A DNA stretch of 64,000 bases from Metallyticus violacea (GCA_030762175.1 CM060831.1:74116001-74180000), one strand, 5' to 3'. Shown: positions 50,388 to 61,600, counted from the first letter of the stretch. The notes: generated from the sequence alone by a model not told the origin. Program-made: numbers and translations.

Positions 50388-51058
50388 TACAGAGGATGCC
50401 AAAAATTGTATACACACTTTAACAGTAGATATCTATTTAATATATTTCAAAGTTTGACCGAAAAGCAACAGTAATGTGTACCATGATTTTCTCTTAACAG
50501 ATGTGACTCATACATTATGATAGTGTTGCTACGTACAGTCAACAATGAACAAATGAAGCCAAGATTATCGTATGATGTTCTGTAAATAGATGTGATTCAC
50601 ATTACGTTATGCTAGCGTTGCTACAACAAAATGGAACCAAGATTATCGTTTAAACAGTGGAAAGCAATTCTGAAGTGGTATTGCAAAACTGAGAATTCTG
50701 TTGAAGTTCAAAGACAATGGAGACATATGTATAGAACAGAATCGCCGTTGGACTCTACCTAAAGGGTTAAGAATTGTATACCGTAGAAGATCGGTTACAC
50801 TGACAGCACTTCGGGAAGAAATTGAAACGGCATGTGCTGTAATCGCTGAGGACACTTTCGCAAACGTTGCTCAATCAGTAGTTCAACGTACCCAGAAGTG
50901 TATCGACGCTGATTGTGGTCACTTTGAGCAACTGTTGTAACTGTAAAAGTTTAAGATGATTAGTGCTCATCATTTTCTGTTTGTGTGAATTCAGTTTTGT
51001 TACGTTAACAAAGTTTCTTTTTGCTTGAAGTGTGTGTACATTTTTGGCACCCTCCGTA
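50388..51058 (+). mobile_element. MITE-M copy c, plus
   Basis: A 671-bp element bounded by TACAGAGGATGCC and GGCACCCTCCGTA. The plus-strand frame 50701-50940 fuses an N-terminal piece directly to the C-terminal piece (IVYRRRSVTLTALREEIETA, then VVQRTQKCIDADCGHFEQLL and stop), skipping the catalytic core. The deletion junction matches that of copy d at 54335-54908. Confidence 0.9.
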
Positions 51059-51439
51059 GATATTAAAGTGCTAGCGATTTTATGATTTATAAATTTTTCT
51101 TAGCAGTTACAGTTTCATCATAAACAAAAAACTGTAGTCTTCCACACATCAAGCAGATATCAACTCGGGACATGACGAAATAAATAATGTGCTGCAAATA
51201 ATAAATAAGGTAAAAATTACTAGAATTCTGTTCTAAGAATACCAACACAATGGGTGATTTTTTTCCTTCGGGTGGGGGGGAAGCTCCACCCATAACCAGG
51301 TAGGTCAGTTCAAGCTGGTACCGCGATAAACGGGAGTCAGTCCACAGCTATGATCGTCATGTAAGTTACTGCTAACACTTAAAGCACTTGAAAGGTACAT
51401 TTACTCACCATTATCAACCAAGAAGATGCCGCCTCTCTT

Positions 51440-52130
51440 CAATTGACATACATTTCTGGTATCTGCTTATGAAATTAACCGTTACCCTCTGTAGTTGTTA
51501 CCTCTGAGAAATGTAAGAAATTTCTTCGCAAATGTTATTTTTCAGTTCATCTAACGTGTGTGCATTTGTCTTGTACACATTTTCCTTTAATGCCTCCAGA
51601 GATAAACATCGCAAGACGTTAAATCGAGGATCGAGGTGGACATGAGCTGTTAGTGACGACTCTATTGTCGAATATTTCATAAATTGCATGCAAGAAGGTA
51701 TGGGTTGTAAATGCCCTTGCAGATTTCTGTTGGAAAGTCATAATTTACGTTCCCTCACAGCTAATTCACGGAAAAGGGGTTGAAGATATTCTGCATATAT
51801 CTATAACAATTTTTTCTTTAAAAAAACGGCCTATTGGGATCAAGATTCGTCCGTAAAGAAAATTACATTAAAATAAATTTCTCTTTCGTGCCCACTATTC
51901 AAAATCCATTCACAAAATCTACTCCTGGATGCCGATCACTAGATTTAATTCCTTGCACTACAGTAGTTTTATAGGGGTTTAACTTCGGTAGCTGAAAAGA
52001 AAAATAGGAAATTTATGTTCGCTGTAAAAGACGTCGCAATGATTTTTTGGGGGAACGTTTCAGAGCATATCCAATTTTATCTAACGTGCTTTCTGTGAGT
52101 ATTGTACGTGACTGTGCACTATTTTATCAA
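51440..52130 (-). pseudogene. IS630/Tc1-type transposase relic, different family
   Basis: Minus-strand fragments from about 52130 down to 51500. They are GYALKRSPKKSLRRLLQRTQ and ISYFSFQ (HTH domain, about 52015-52100) and LNPYKTTVVQGIKSSDRHPG (about 51925-51985). Next come a short FSLRTNLD-like remnant of the first catalytic region (about 51850) and FPTEICKGIYNPYLLACNL, which corresponds to the QQDGA...H stretch (about 51680-51740). The last are DLTSCDVYLW at the third catalytic region (about 51610), and ALKENVYKTNAHTLDELKNN at the C-terminus (about 51530-51590). It is broken and internally deleted. Confidence 0.75.
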
Positions 52131-52134
52131 AAAA

Positions 52135-53685
52135 TTTCCTATATCACAAAATTTATTTAACAATTTGTGAATTTAACTTTGAATTGGAAGTCGAATATCA
52201 AGGAATTTCTATTAAAACAATCCCCGTATCTCACGAGGTGATTCTGTACACACATACGAATCGTAATTAAATAATCTGTGCGGAATAGAATATCAGAATT
52301 GAGCCACATTAAAGAAATCAATACAATTTATTACGCCACCTAATCAATACTTAATACACTGTCACACAACACACAGAAATACATCCGTACGTTCCTAGAG
52401 TTGAACCTGTACTGACCTTTTCTTCAACTCCCCGGCCGGCTTTCAAGGGGGCAACAAGTAATATTATGCATTTACGTTAAATAATATTATGGCATAGAAG
52501 ATGGTACCGTTTTTGCAAGCATCGCCCTCTTGACGACCAGAGACTAAGGGTAGGGCATCCCAGCAAAATCGATATAAAAGTTTAGGTAATATATTATCAC
52601 TGTACCTTCTCCACAACGGTGACGTAATTGCTGACGCAGTCACGCGATTCCTTTTCTTTGATAACTCTAAAAATATACCGCACCTAACATCGTTATTTAT
52701 GTTAATATACTCGAACATGTTTAAAAACTATTCTGATATATCTACAAATTTGGCTCTTGTTCCTATTTTACATGGAAGCAGGATTTTACCTACATCATCC
52801 ATCTAATGCAGACAATTGCATTTCCAACCCTTTAGCTACAATCGCCCTCATATTCTCGCCACCAAGATCAACTTTAAGTTTCTCTCCTCCATTTCCCCTA
52901 AAGTATTTAAACGACACTGCATAGATCTCTCTCCCCTTGCCTTACCCCAAGCTCTACAAGATTATTTTAACACTTTTAAAAGCATTAGTCATTATTTTCA
53001 TGCCCTTCTCCCCCTTCAAAGGTCGTAAGCAAAACATTTCCCCAAAATGCTACTCCTCTTAAAACGTTTCTTCCTCTGGTAGACTAAAACTGAGATGTCT
53101 GTTTAGGATAAACAATAGACGAATTAAAATGTAAGTAAATCAAGAATATATTTTATATTTCAGTTTATATTTATATCGCACATTAAAGATTGAAACCTTT
53201 CAGTTAAAACTTAATGCATTGGGAAAATGTTGCAAAAAAGTTCTAGTGAGAATGAATAAAGTACTTAAGATTGGTAAAATGGAAGAGCATATATTAAAAA
53301 TTAACATGAGCACAATACTATGTATTCGATATGAAAACATAAACAAAGTAACATAAAATGTTTTTCAAATTTAATAAGAAAATACTCCTCATAAAATATA
53401 CGAAAAAACTTGAAACAAAAAGAGCAAAGAATTTAATTGTCCATAGGGTCTGTCAGAGAGGGATATAGGAATAGATCGTACCACAACGTCTTGGGAGGCA
53501 ATTTACTTTAGCCTATATAGAATGGAAAAGAAAATTTGACAAACTTTGAGAGCATCAACAATTAATTATTTTTTTTCTTCCTCTAATTCCACATTTTTCT
53601 ATAAGCCATTCCTTTTCGAGGACACCACATCTTAAGTAACGTATGTCTTTGTCTTGACAGGATTACATTTACAAAATATCTTCAT
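52135..53685. other. no gene recognised
   Basis: AT-rich, with one GC-richer patch at 52400-52640 in which an 84-codon minus-strand frame shows no recognised similarity. Confidence 0.4.
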
Positions 53686-53689
53686 TTTA

Positions 53690-53905
53690 TAAAATAAGTT
53701 AAATTTTTCTTCCGTTGACCTCTACAATACATCGCCTGACATCAAAGATTGCAGGTTTGTCGGTAATATTCCCTACTGCTGAAACTATGCTAGCCATTAT
53801 ATTGTCTTTTATTTCAGCAAGGGTGTGGTAAACAATATCATACATTCAATACACAAAAATGTCTAGAGGAGGAAACAAATCAGATCAGATCATGTTTGAA
53901 TTATT
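53690..53905 (-). pseudogene. IS630-type transposase C-terminal relic
   Basis: On the minus strand a SDLI...MYDIVYHTLAEIKDNIMASI stretch runs on to VSAVGNITDKPAIFDVRRCI and a stop. This matches the order SPDL(T)PxDFFLWG(Y)xKDxVY...LxxIxxRIxxAxxxVTPxML at the C-terminus of insect IS630/mariner-like transposases. A SINE-A (53915-54118) lies immediately upstream on the same strand, so it may have inserted into this relic. Confidence 0.55.
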
Positions 53906-53914
53906 TAAGTATAC

Positions 53915-54118
53915 TCTTTAACGTCTCAGGTCATCAGCGTCCCATTCAATCCAGAGAGTGAAGCGTACGATACATTTTACTCACAGGCCTCTTCTTTCAG
54001 ACTTGAGGTTCTTTTTCTCCTACGACACGGGGCCTGGCTTTACTTCCCTTTCAAAGGAAGCCATATTTACGCTTTTTACGCCCGAAAGCGTTAAACCCGC
54101 GACCTTGGGTCTATGGGT
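53915..54118 (-). repeat. SINE-A copy, partial head
   Basis: Minus orientation. The 3' block CTCTTTAACGTCTCAGGTCA and body are present with TTACTTCCCTTTCAAAGGAAG, and only part of the tRNA head remains (AACCCGCGACCTTGGG). The A box is missing. Confidence 0.85.
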
Positions 54119-54334
54119 CATTGTAAAATATCATTTTCCTTGAGAAGATATGCCATTTTCTTTCTTTTCCATTCAATAAAAGCCAAACTTGAACATTTCG
54201 GGAAGTAAGTTGAATAAATAATTATTCATTTCATTAACCATGTAAGGGGGAAAGGAATTCAATACCATAAGTACTCGTGAAACAGATACTAGAGTTTAAC
54301 AAAACGCTCAAGATGTTTTAAGTACCTTTTTCTT

Positions 54335-54908
54335 TACACAGAAGGTGCCAAAAATACTTCAAGCAAAGAACAAACAGTTGCTCAAAATGCCCACCATCAG
54401 TGTCAATACACTTCTGAGTACATTGTTTGCGAAAGTGTCCTCAGAGATTGCAGCACATGCCGTTTCAATTTCTTCCCGAAGTGCTGTCAGCGTAGCTGGT
54501 ACTGTATACAACATCCTTAATCCTATAGGTAGAAGTCCAACGGCGATTGTGTTCTGTACACACGTCTCCATTGCCTTTGAACTTCAACAACAATCTCGGT
54601 TTTCCACTATCACTTCAAAATTGCTTTCTCCTGTCAAACGATAATCTTGGCTCCAATTTGTTGTTAGCGACGCTAGCATAGCGTAATGTGAGTCACACTT
54701 GTTTACAGAGTATCATAAGATAATCTTGACTTCATTTGTTCGTTGTTTCTTACCTGTCACGTAGCAACGCTATCATAATGATGTGAGTCACATGTATTTA
54801 TAGAACATCATACTACACATCACTGTTGTTTTTCGCTGAACTTTTAAATATACAAATAGATATCTACTGTGAAAGTGAGTGAGTGTGTGTATTTTGGCAC
54901 CCTCGGTA
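54335..54908 (-). mobile_element. MITE-M copy d, minus
   Basis: A 574-bp element with ends TACACAGAAGGTGCC and GGCACCCTCGGTA. On the minus strand it keeps an N-terminal piece joined to ATLTALREEIETACAAISED. The junction sequence CCAACGGCGATT is shared with copy c, so both descend from the same deletion derivative. Confidence 0.88.
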
Positions 54909-55138
54909 TATTATGAATTTTCGGGAATATAAACTTTTTATTTCAACAAGGTTGCTTAAAGTCTGTATAACGAGAGTTTGGAAAAATGTAATAGATTCCC
55001 GATTACCTCGGGTACTAGCGATCAATGTCAAAAACATCAGAAACTTCTCGAAGTATTCCAACTTGAGTCGGCTGTTTGTTTACTAATAATATTAGTTTAT
55101 GCATTTAGTAATTACAAAATATAAGTAATAATTACTCA

Positions 55139-55908
55139 TACAGACGGTGCCAAAAATGTATACACACTCCAAGCAAAGAAAAACTGCGTTAATATAACAA
55201 AACTGAATTCACACAAACAGAAAATGATGAGCACTAATCATTTTAGACTTTTACAGTTACAACAGTTGCTCAAAATGCCCAGCATCGGCGTCGATACACT
55301 TCTGAGTACGTTGAACTACTGACTGAGCAACATTTGCGAAAGTGTTCTCAGTGATTGCAGCACATGCCGTTTCAATTTCTTCCCGAAGTGCTGCCAGTGT
55401 AGCTGGTTTTCTACGGTATGCAACATCCTTAAGAGTTCCCCATAAGTAGAAGTTCAACGGAGTTAGATCCCAGTCTCATGTACACTTTGTAGATCTGCCT
55501 TGTGAACATAGCATACGATACCACGAGTTTCAAATTTGTCTCGAATGCGTGCAATTGTTACTCGCGTTGGTGGTTCTGTTCTATACACACGTTGTCTTTG
55601 AATTCCCACGACATTCTCGATTTTCCAACACCACTTCAAAATTGCTTTCCGCTATTCAAACGATAATCTTGGCTCCATTTTGTTGTAGCAACACTAGTAT
55701 AACATAATGGGCCTCACATCTGTTTACAGAACATCATTCGATAATCTTGGCTTCGTTTGCTCACTGTTGATTTACCTGTCACGTAGCAACGTATGTATGT
55801 AGCAATGTATGTGAGTCACATTGTTCACAGAACATCATACTACGCGTTACTGTTGTTTTTCGGTCCAACTTTGAAATAGGTGTCTACTGTGAAAGTGTGC
55901 ATTTGTGA
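55139..55908 (-). mobile_element. MITE-M copy e, minus, one terminal repeat lost
   Basis: Starts at TACAGACGGTGCC. The C-terminal transposase frame on the minus strand (55257-55457) reads NFYLWGTLKDVAYRRKPATL then AALREEIETACAAITENTFA and ends HFEQLL. It keeps an LWGTLKD segment and about 130 bp of extra internal sequence that copies c and d lack. The right end stops inside the subterminal GAAAGTGTGCATTTGTGATT without the GGCACCCTCTGTA terminus, so it is 3'-truncated. Confidence 0.85.
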
Positions 55909-56370
55909 TTACAAATAATCACATTAAGGAGTAATAGCAAATTATAAAGAAGTGTACGTGGCGGTTACCTGCAAATAAGATTACTGAGTACCATAAACAC
56001 TGTAATTTGAGACAGGGGTGTGGTAATAGATTACGTCCAAACGCTTGCTGTTTACTTCCACTTGGACGGACAACATTTCCGGTATTCGCAAGCCGCTGTG
56101 CCGCGGCGACAAAAGCTCGATGATTTGATGTCGACTATCTATTATCTCGCTTGGTACAAGTTAAGTTCCCACGTATTTCTCTATAATTGAGTTGCAACAG
56201 GTTGACTTTTACATGGTTAATTTACAACAAAATATAGAATACCCTAATTGCACACATTCAGAATGTATTTGTATATTCTTACTGCAAAACAAGTTCATAG
56301 CTAGCGTTGCTCATTTATTTCATAAGTTAACATCCACTTTAACAGCAACTTTACAGATAAGCGCTGACAA

Positions 56371-56640
56371 CCTCTGCGGTCTAGTGATAGCGTATCCGTT
56401 TACATATCTGGAGAATATAGGTTCGAATTCCGTTCAGGTCAAACTATCTGGGTAAGGTTTTTTATTCCATGGTTTTCTTTTCAGAAGGCGAATGCCAGAT
56501 AGCTTTAAGCCGCCAAGGACTCCGAGCTCATTTGCGCCATCATTAATTCATTGCATTTCATTCACGACTACAGCATTCACATTTAATGTGCAAATATCAC
56601 GAGATACCAATGCAATCAAACCGACAATAAATAAAACATT
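56371..56640 (+). repeat. SINE-B copy 2
   Basis: The head CCTCTGCGGTCTAGTGATAGCG has an A box and an intact B box (GGTTCGAATTCC, about 56420). The body contains GCCAAGGACTCCGAGCTCAT and the tail CAATCAAACCGACAATAAATAAAAC, matching the copy at 20491-20757. Confidence 0.85.
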
Positions 56641-56927
56641 AAAAATCATTATACCGAGGGATTCAAATATACTTTTTGGAACACCAATGATTCACATAAA
56701 ACTTTTTAGATGAATTCACATCAAAAGGCATAGTGCTAAGAAGAAAAAGGTAAAAGTATTTTTTATTCTATTTCTACTTGATTATTGCTGCAAACACATG
56801 AATTCCAATGCATGGACATTTTACAGTACATGAAAGACAGCGCAGATATTGCTTTAGGTCATAAAAGGAATTATATTGATTATAATTTACAATATGGATT
56901 ACACCGTAAAATTAAGATTTGTTGATT

Positions 56928-57085
56928 TTATGGACGCCCTTTAAAATCTCAGGTCATCAGCATCCTATCCAATTAATCGAATACCCTCATTTAATTATCG
57001 CTGCAGACTTTAAGCCGTGGGTCCCATGCGGTAGATTTACGCCCCGCTAAAGAACTCCATACGTAAAAAAAGAGATTGCTGTATA
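56928..57085. repeat. two SINE-A fragments in opposite orientation
   Basis: 56928-56975 is the 3' end of SINE-A in minus orientation (ATGGACGCCCTTTAAAATCT and CAGGTCATCAGCAT). 57008-57085 is a plus-oriented central fragment (GCCGTGGGTCCCATGCGGTA, AAAGAACTCC). The pieces are not in the order of one intact copy. Confidence 0.7.
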
Positions 57086-57384
57086 AATTTATTGTTCATT
57101 TATCGTCTAACTAATCAATACTTTCATTCCCTGTCAGATGGCGCAAGTGGCGATGGCTTGTCGCTATGTCGATAGATAAGAGTAACTGAAAAGTATCCTT
57201 GGTACTTAGTTCCGGATGGAACGATGGATACTACTACCTATACTTAAATAAACGAATAAACGAATGTGTATTCGCATAAAACACACACAAAAAAAAGAAA
57301 TCCGTTTCTGAGCATCACAATTTTTAAGTGTTCTAGAATACACGACCTCCTATACAAAACAAAAAGCCCAGATGATTTGTATTA

Positions 57385-57533
57385 AAGCAGGTTCGATTCC
57401 GGCCAGGATTGATGGATTTTTTCGGGCGTAATAATTCTAAGTATGGCTTCCTTTGGAAGGGAAGTAAAGCCGTGGGTCCCGTATAGTACATTTGCGGCAC
57501 GATAAAGAATCTCAAGCCTGAAAAAAAAAAAAA
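57385..57533 (+). repeat. SINE-A copy, 5'-truncated, internal poly(A) end
   Basis: Starts within the B box (AGGTTCGATTCCGGCCAGGA), carries GGCTTCCTTTGGAAGGGAAG and ends at CTCAAGCCTGAAAAAAAA, before the usual 3' block. The poly(A) at this point could reflect priming or polyadenylation inside the body. Confidence 0.85.
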
Positions 57534-58059
57534 AACTTAAGGGGGTCACATTAAGCATCGACGGTTTAAGGAACGAGTCTTCGAACTGTCCCATTTACTA
57601 ACATTTAGATATGGAGGCGATTTGTAAATATTCTCAATTTAGAACTCTTGAAGTGTATACATGAATAAAAAGCAGTACATTCTTTTCCATTGTCTCTTGT
57701 AGGTAAACAAACCCACCATAATAGCCGTTGTGTTAGAATGCAATGTATGACAAATGATTTTCGATTTGGTGACAATGAAGTAAGGCAAAGTGTATGAAAT
57801 TCCCTCCAAAATCGCGGAACTATATAAAATTTGCCTCCACGGAAATTATATAAAGCAAAATCATTTGTTAACCTAGTTTGCGAGATTTAAAAAAAATTAT
57901 TGAAGATCAAGGAAAAAAAATTTCCTTATTAAAGTGGGTTGACCAGTAAACCAATTTGTTTAATGCTAAAAGTAATTAAAAACATTCCCACAATTTCGTA
58001 TGGAATGCATAGAATAATTATACAAATTATGCTCTTTGAAGAGAGACAAATGCTGGGTG

Positions 58060-58760
58060 TGCATTCACTAGATCGGTGATAAAAAATCTCTCTATGCAGA
58101 TCCTGTGCAATGTTCTAAGGACCTTAGTCTTTGGAGGTTCCTCGGCACTCATGTCTTCGAGAGAATGAAGAGCTCAGGGGCGATAAAGCGATCAAGTGTT
58201 TTGGACGGTTAGTAAATTCTATTCACTTCATTGCTCCTCCATCATGCTTCACACCTCGGAAGGTTTCTTCCTTCACCCAGAAACTTTTCACTTCTGCTTT
58301 GTTCTCTGCTTATCTTCAAGTCCTATGAAATTGGAATGTGCTGAAACTTTCTCCTTCCACTTCGGTCTGGATAAGGCATTTTGCTATCAGGTTCCTCTGT
58401 CAAATTTTTGTCTATAACTTCACAAAAAAGTATTTAGCTAGTCGTAATATCTCTCCATATTTAACTTAGTTTGTAGGAGAAATAGGGGACAAACTCATTA
58501 AACAGGGACACGGTTAGTTTAGGCTTAGGGCATGGACCTCTGTTAAAAGTGAATTGAGAATTTGTCTCTTATTTTGGGAGGAACAAATGAGGACACATAT
58601 CCTGGCGAGCTGTAGTAGAATGGAAACGCGGAGGAAATTATTTGTTGCATTTCTTTACTTTCAGAGAGTAAGGACCATGCTGGAGGATCTGGTGTCAGGC
58701 AAGATAAGATAAACTCTTTCGACGCTAAGACAACTCAGGTCTGAAAAGGCTGAAAGTTGG
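58060..58760 (-). other. coding-like higher-GC segment, unrecognised
   Basis: On the minus strand several neighbouring stretches stay open for 25-60 codons, shifting frame between them. Examples are NLIAKCLIQTEVEGESFSTF, then KSFWVKEETFRGVKHDGG, and upstream NNFLRVSILLQLARICVLIC. GC content is above the flanks. It may be a decayed transposon ORF or pseudogene. I cannot name a family, and overlapping plus-strand frames of 65 and 73 codons exist. Confidence 0.2.
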
Positions 58761-58764
58761 GGAT

Positions 58765-59520
58765 AGAGGAAAAAAATTGAATTAAAAAAAAATTGCACAT
58801 ATATTCCTTTTTAAACTTATTTTCCTTTCTTTCACTGAGGAAAAGATTTATTTTCTTAGTTGTGCAATTTTGTGTGTTTTATCTCTCTACAGTGAACACC
58901 TAGTTTGCTGTGTTATTACACTCAAAGGAGGTATTTTACTTTCTTTGATTTACCAATATATATTCAAGTGGAGAAAAATAAATAAAAAACATCATTAGAC
59001 TCTTTCAGTGTGTTTTATTAATTTGTGCTTTCTGCTAAAAGTACTGGACCATTAGCTTATTTTACTGATTTGGTGGGGGGTTCATGTTCTGGATGTTTTA
59101 GAGTGCTAATATAGGAACCCTTATTTTGTTTCCGTTTAATTATTTTAATTAATTAAGATAATAATTATTTACTTATTTAAGAAACGTACCCTTTAGTGTA
59201 TTACAAAAACAGGTATGATATGATGGGCTCTTGTAGTAAGGATATTGTCATGTACGCTAATTTGAATAAATACATTTATTCAGTCATTATTTGTAGGTCT
59301 TTTGTATTGCATTTTCATTATCCTGTAATATTATTCAGACTATGCAAAGAATTACGTTGTTTAAAATTATATTTATATCCGTTCTTAATTCTAATTTTAC
59401 TTCACTTTTCCATTGTTTCATAATGTTCATATTGCAAGAAGTAAGTATCAGAGGTACCAGGGTTTTATGTAGTTTCCTTCTCTTAGACAAGCATTTACGA
59501 TCTAAGGTGGTCTTGTTGAC
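58765..59520. other. AT-rich stretch, no gene recognised
   Basis: Only chance frames. No repeat match. Confidence 0.4.
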
Positions 59521-59527
59521 CTCTTAT

Positions 59528-59645
59528 TTTTTTGATTTGGTTTATTTATGGACCCTCTTGATTATCCCAGGTCATAGGTCCCATTAAATTTAAGGCGTGA
59601 AACGGGGGACAAATTTGGCCCAGAGGCCTCTTCTTTCAGGCTTTG
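59528..59645 (-). repeat. SINE-A 3' fragment
   Basis: Minus orientation: GGTTTATTTATGGACCCTCT, GGCGTGAAACGGGGGACAAA and GAGGCCTCTTCTTTCAGGCT. The head and central body are absent. Confidence 0.85.
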
Positions 59646-59934
59646 CCCTCCTCCCCCAGCGTTAATACTCATGGAAAGGGTTGATACCTTCGTCACATTA
59701 GAGACACATTATACTATCTTAAATTTTCGGTAGCTAACACAAAAGTGGTAACATGTGACATTTCAAGAAAAATATCCTTGACAATAAAAACAAAAAATAT
59801 TATATTATTATTATTATTGTTATTATAAATAACAATGATCAAATAGAACATAATACGAGTATTTTCACGAATTTGGGATCCCTTATTAGCTATAATTTTG
59901 CTGAAGATACAGATCCTAAAATCAAAAAAATTCT

Positions 59935-60310
59935 AAGCCATTTGCGGAACAATAAGTACAACATTACGAATAAAAACTCGTAAAGAAACAAAACTCAACT
60001 TTGATAAAACCATGGTTATTCCTGCTCTTTTATGTGTAAGCGAGTCCCGGGGAACAAATAAAAGAAATGAGAATAAAATAGAAGCAGCTGAAATGAGATT
60101 TTTTATGTAATTTAAACGGATATAAAAGATGAGACAAAATTAAAAATAGCAATTTCTGAGGAGGACTGAATGTGTATGACCATTAAATGATAAAATTTAA
60201 GGAGAACAAGGGAAAAAAGCATATACTTAGAATGGACGACGAGAGATAAAGAAAATTTTAAATTACAAGTCAAAAATACAAAGAGATATAGGAAGCCCAC
60301 TTTCAAAATG
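59935..60310 (+). pseudogene. LINE reverse-transcriptase C-terminal relic
   Basis: Plus-strand fragments of the C-terminal part of the same LINE clade as the 20.8-kb relic. They are TQLNFDKTMVIPALL (about 59985-60030, where QLKFYKxMxxPxLLYGSE is typical), NENKIEAAEMRFF (about 60067-60105), ELNVYD-like residues (about 60165) and KHILRMDDER (about 60217-60245). Interrupted by stops. Only the 3' end is present, as in most 5'-truncated LINE insertions. Confidence 0.72.
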
Positions 60311-60314
60311 AATT

Positions 60315-60955
60315 GAGAGGACAGATAAGGGAAAATTGTTTAAATCCAGTAGTAAAAAAGATGATATTTTCTACTTTGGCTTCCAGCGTAGCCTTTAAAA
60401 AGACAATTACACATATTTTTATTTGAAGTTTACTTCTGTGCAAAAATATTTTATATACAGAAAATAAAACCTTGTGTATCAAAAGTGGAAATTCTTTCTT
60501 TGATGACTATAAACATTTTATATTTTTATTCAAGCGGGTTTGGAGCAAAGAAGTCGTAAACAGTATCTTTGAAAGCTAGAATAAATCCTTCAAGGAATCT
60601 ATTGCCGCAGTTTGAACTAACAATTCTATCTTGGGTTGTACATAGCATCCCTGTCAGTTATATGCGTTCAAAGTGCTCTTAACACACAGTGTTTTATTAG
60701 CTTTTTATTCAATTTGGGTGGATTTTTGTTACTTAATTGTTTTATCGTTTTTATTTCCTTAGCTTCTGCTTGCATTCATTTGAAGATATTCGCTGAATAT
60801 AGCATAGAACAGTTAAGAAACGTTGGGACAAAGCTAAGATCACAGAACAAACTCATATAGTGTCACACAAGTGCAGTAAGTAATCAAATGAAGAAATATT
60901 AACACCTAAAACAACGCATCTTTTTAACCACATTCCTATATCTTGAAGCGGTTTG
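60315..60955. other. AT-rich stretch, no gene recognised
   Basis: One 74-codon plus-strand frame (60636-60860) with hydrophobic composition. No similarity recognised. Confidence 0.4.
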
Positions 60956-60963
60956 ATTGGCGT

Positions 60964-60982
60964 GGCCCCAAGTTGGGCGCCA
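60964..60982 (-). other. retrotransposon primer-binding site, minus strand
   Basis: On the minus strand CTTCAAAA is followed by TTGGCGCCCAACTTGGGGCC, a canonical Gypsy-type primer-binding site. The same CTTCAAAAT spacer precedes the site at 33473. The element's interior would lie at lower coordinates, but no gag or pol frame is recognisable there. Confidence 0.8.
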
Positions 60983-60986
60983 ATTT

Positions 60987-61600
60987 TGAAGCGATTTACC
61001 GGTGAGAACAGGTTGTTTGCCAATTATGAAGTGGTTTAGTTATGATCGCCATACTTTGTAGTGGCATATCGTTAACTGACTATTGATTGCTTTGGTGTTG
61101 TTGCCTACGCTTCGTGACAACAATATCTCAGGATTTTATTCCGTTATTCTGCGAGTCGTGCTCTACAGGACTGGGAGAGGATATCAACTGTTAATAATCA
61201 CGCGACACGATATAATATATAGTATAATATATATTATATATAATATATAGAGTAACTTATTATTTGCAAGATCTTTCGCGTTCTCTGGTGTTCTGCGTAC
61301 GATAGAACCCATCTACGTTGAATATAAATTTAGCTGCCGCGTGTAGAACTTAAAAACGCCCGTATCAGAACAAGTACAAGAGAATAAGTGAGTGAGCGCA
61401 TCCTTGTAGAATGTAAGACTTAAAGATTAGTGTCGTGGCGTGTAGATCTTGTAACTAAGTGCCTGATTGTCTGACTATCTGATCCTCTGACTCTCTCTGA
61501 ATATCTGAACTAAACTGGGCTGACTGCCTGAACTGATTGCCCAGCGGATAAAACGCCTCCTTGTATATTCCATTCAAATTAACTAACCGTTGGTTTCACC
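60987..61600 (-). mobile_element. LTR of a Gypsy-like retrotransposon, minus (5' bound approximate)
   Basis: The CA end is at 60987-60988, next to the primer-binding site. Read on the minus strand, TATACAAG (61560-61567) lies 31 bp before a TCAGTT initiator (61531-61536). A TCAG-rich transcribed region follows, and AATAAA lies at 61135-61140, all in LTR order. An AT palindrome occupies 61205-61252. The start of U3 beyond 61567 is not resolved and could extend to about 61900. No second LTR is visible, so it may be a truncated or solo element. Confidence 0.68.
61531..61567 (-). promoter_or_regulatory. LTR core promoter, TATA plus initiator
   Basis: On the minus strand TATACAAG is followed after the usual spacing by the arthropod initiator motif TCAGTT, whose first base is 31 nt after the first base of the TATA box. 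This geometry is typical of an RNA polymerase II core promoter. Confidence 0.55.
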
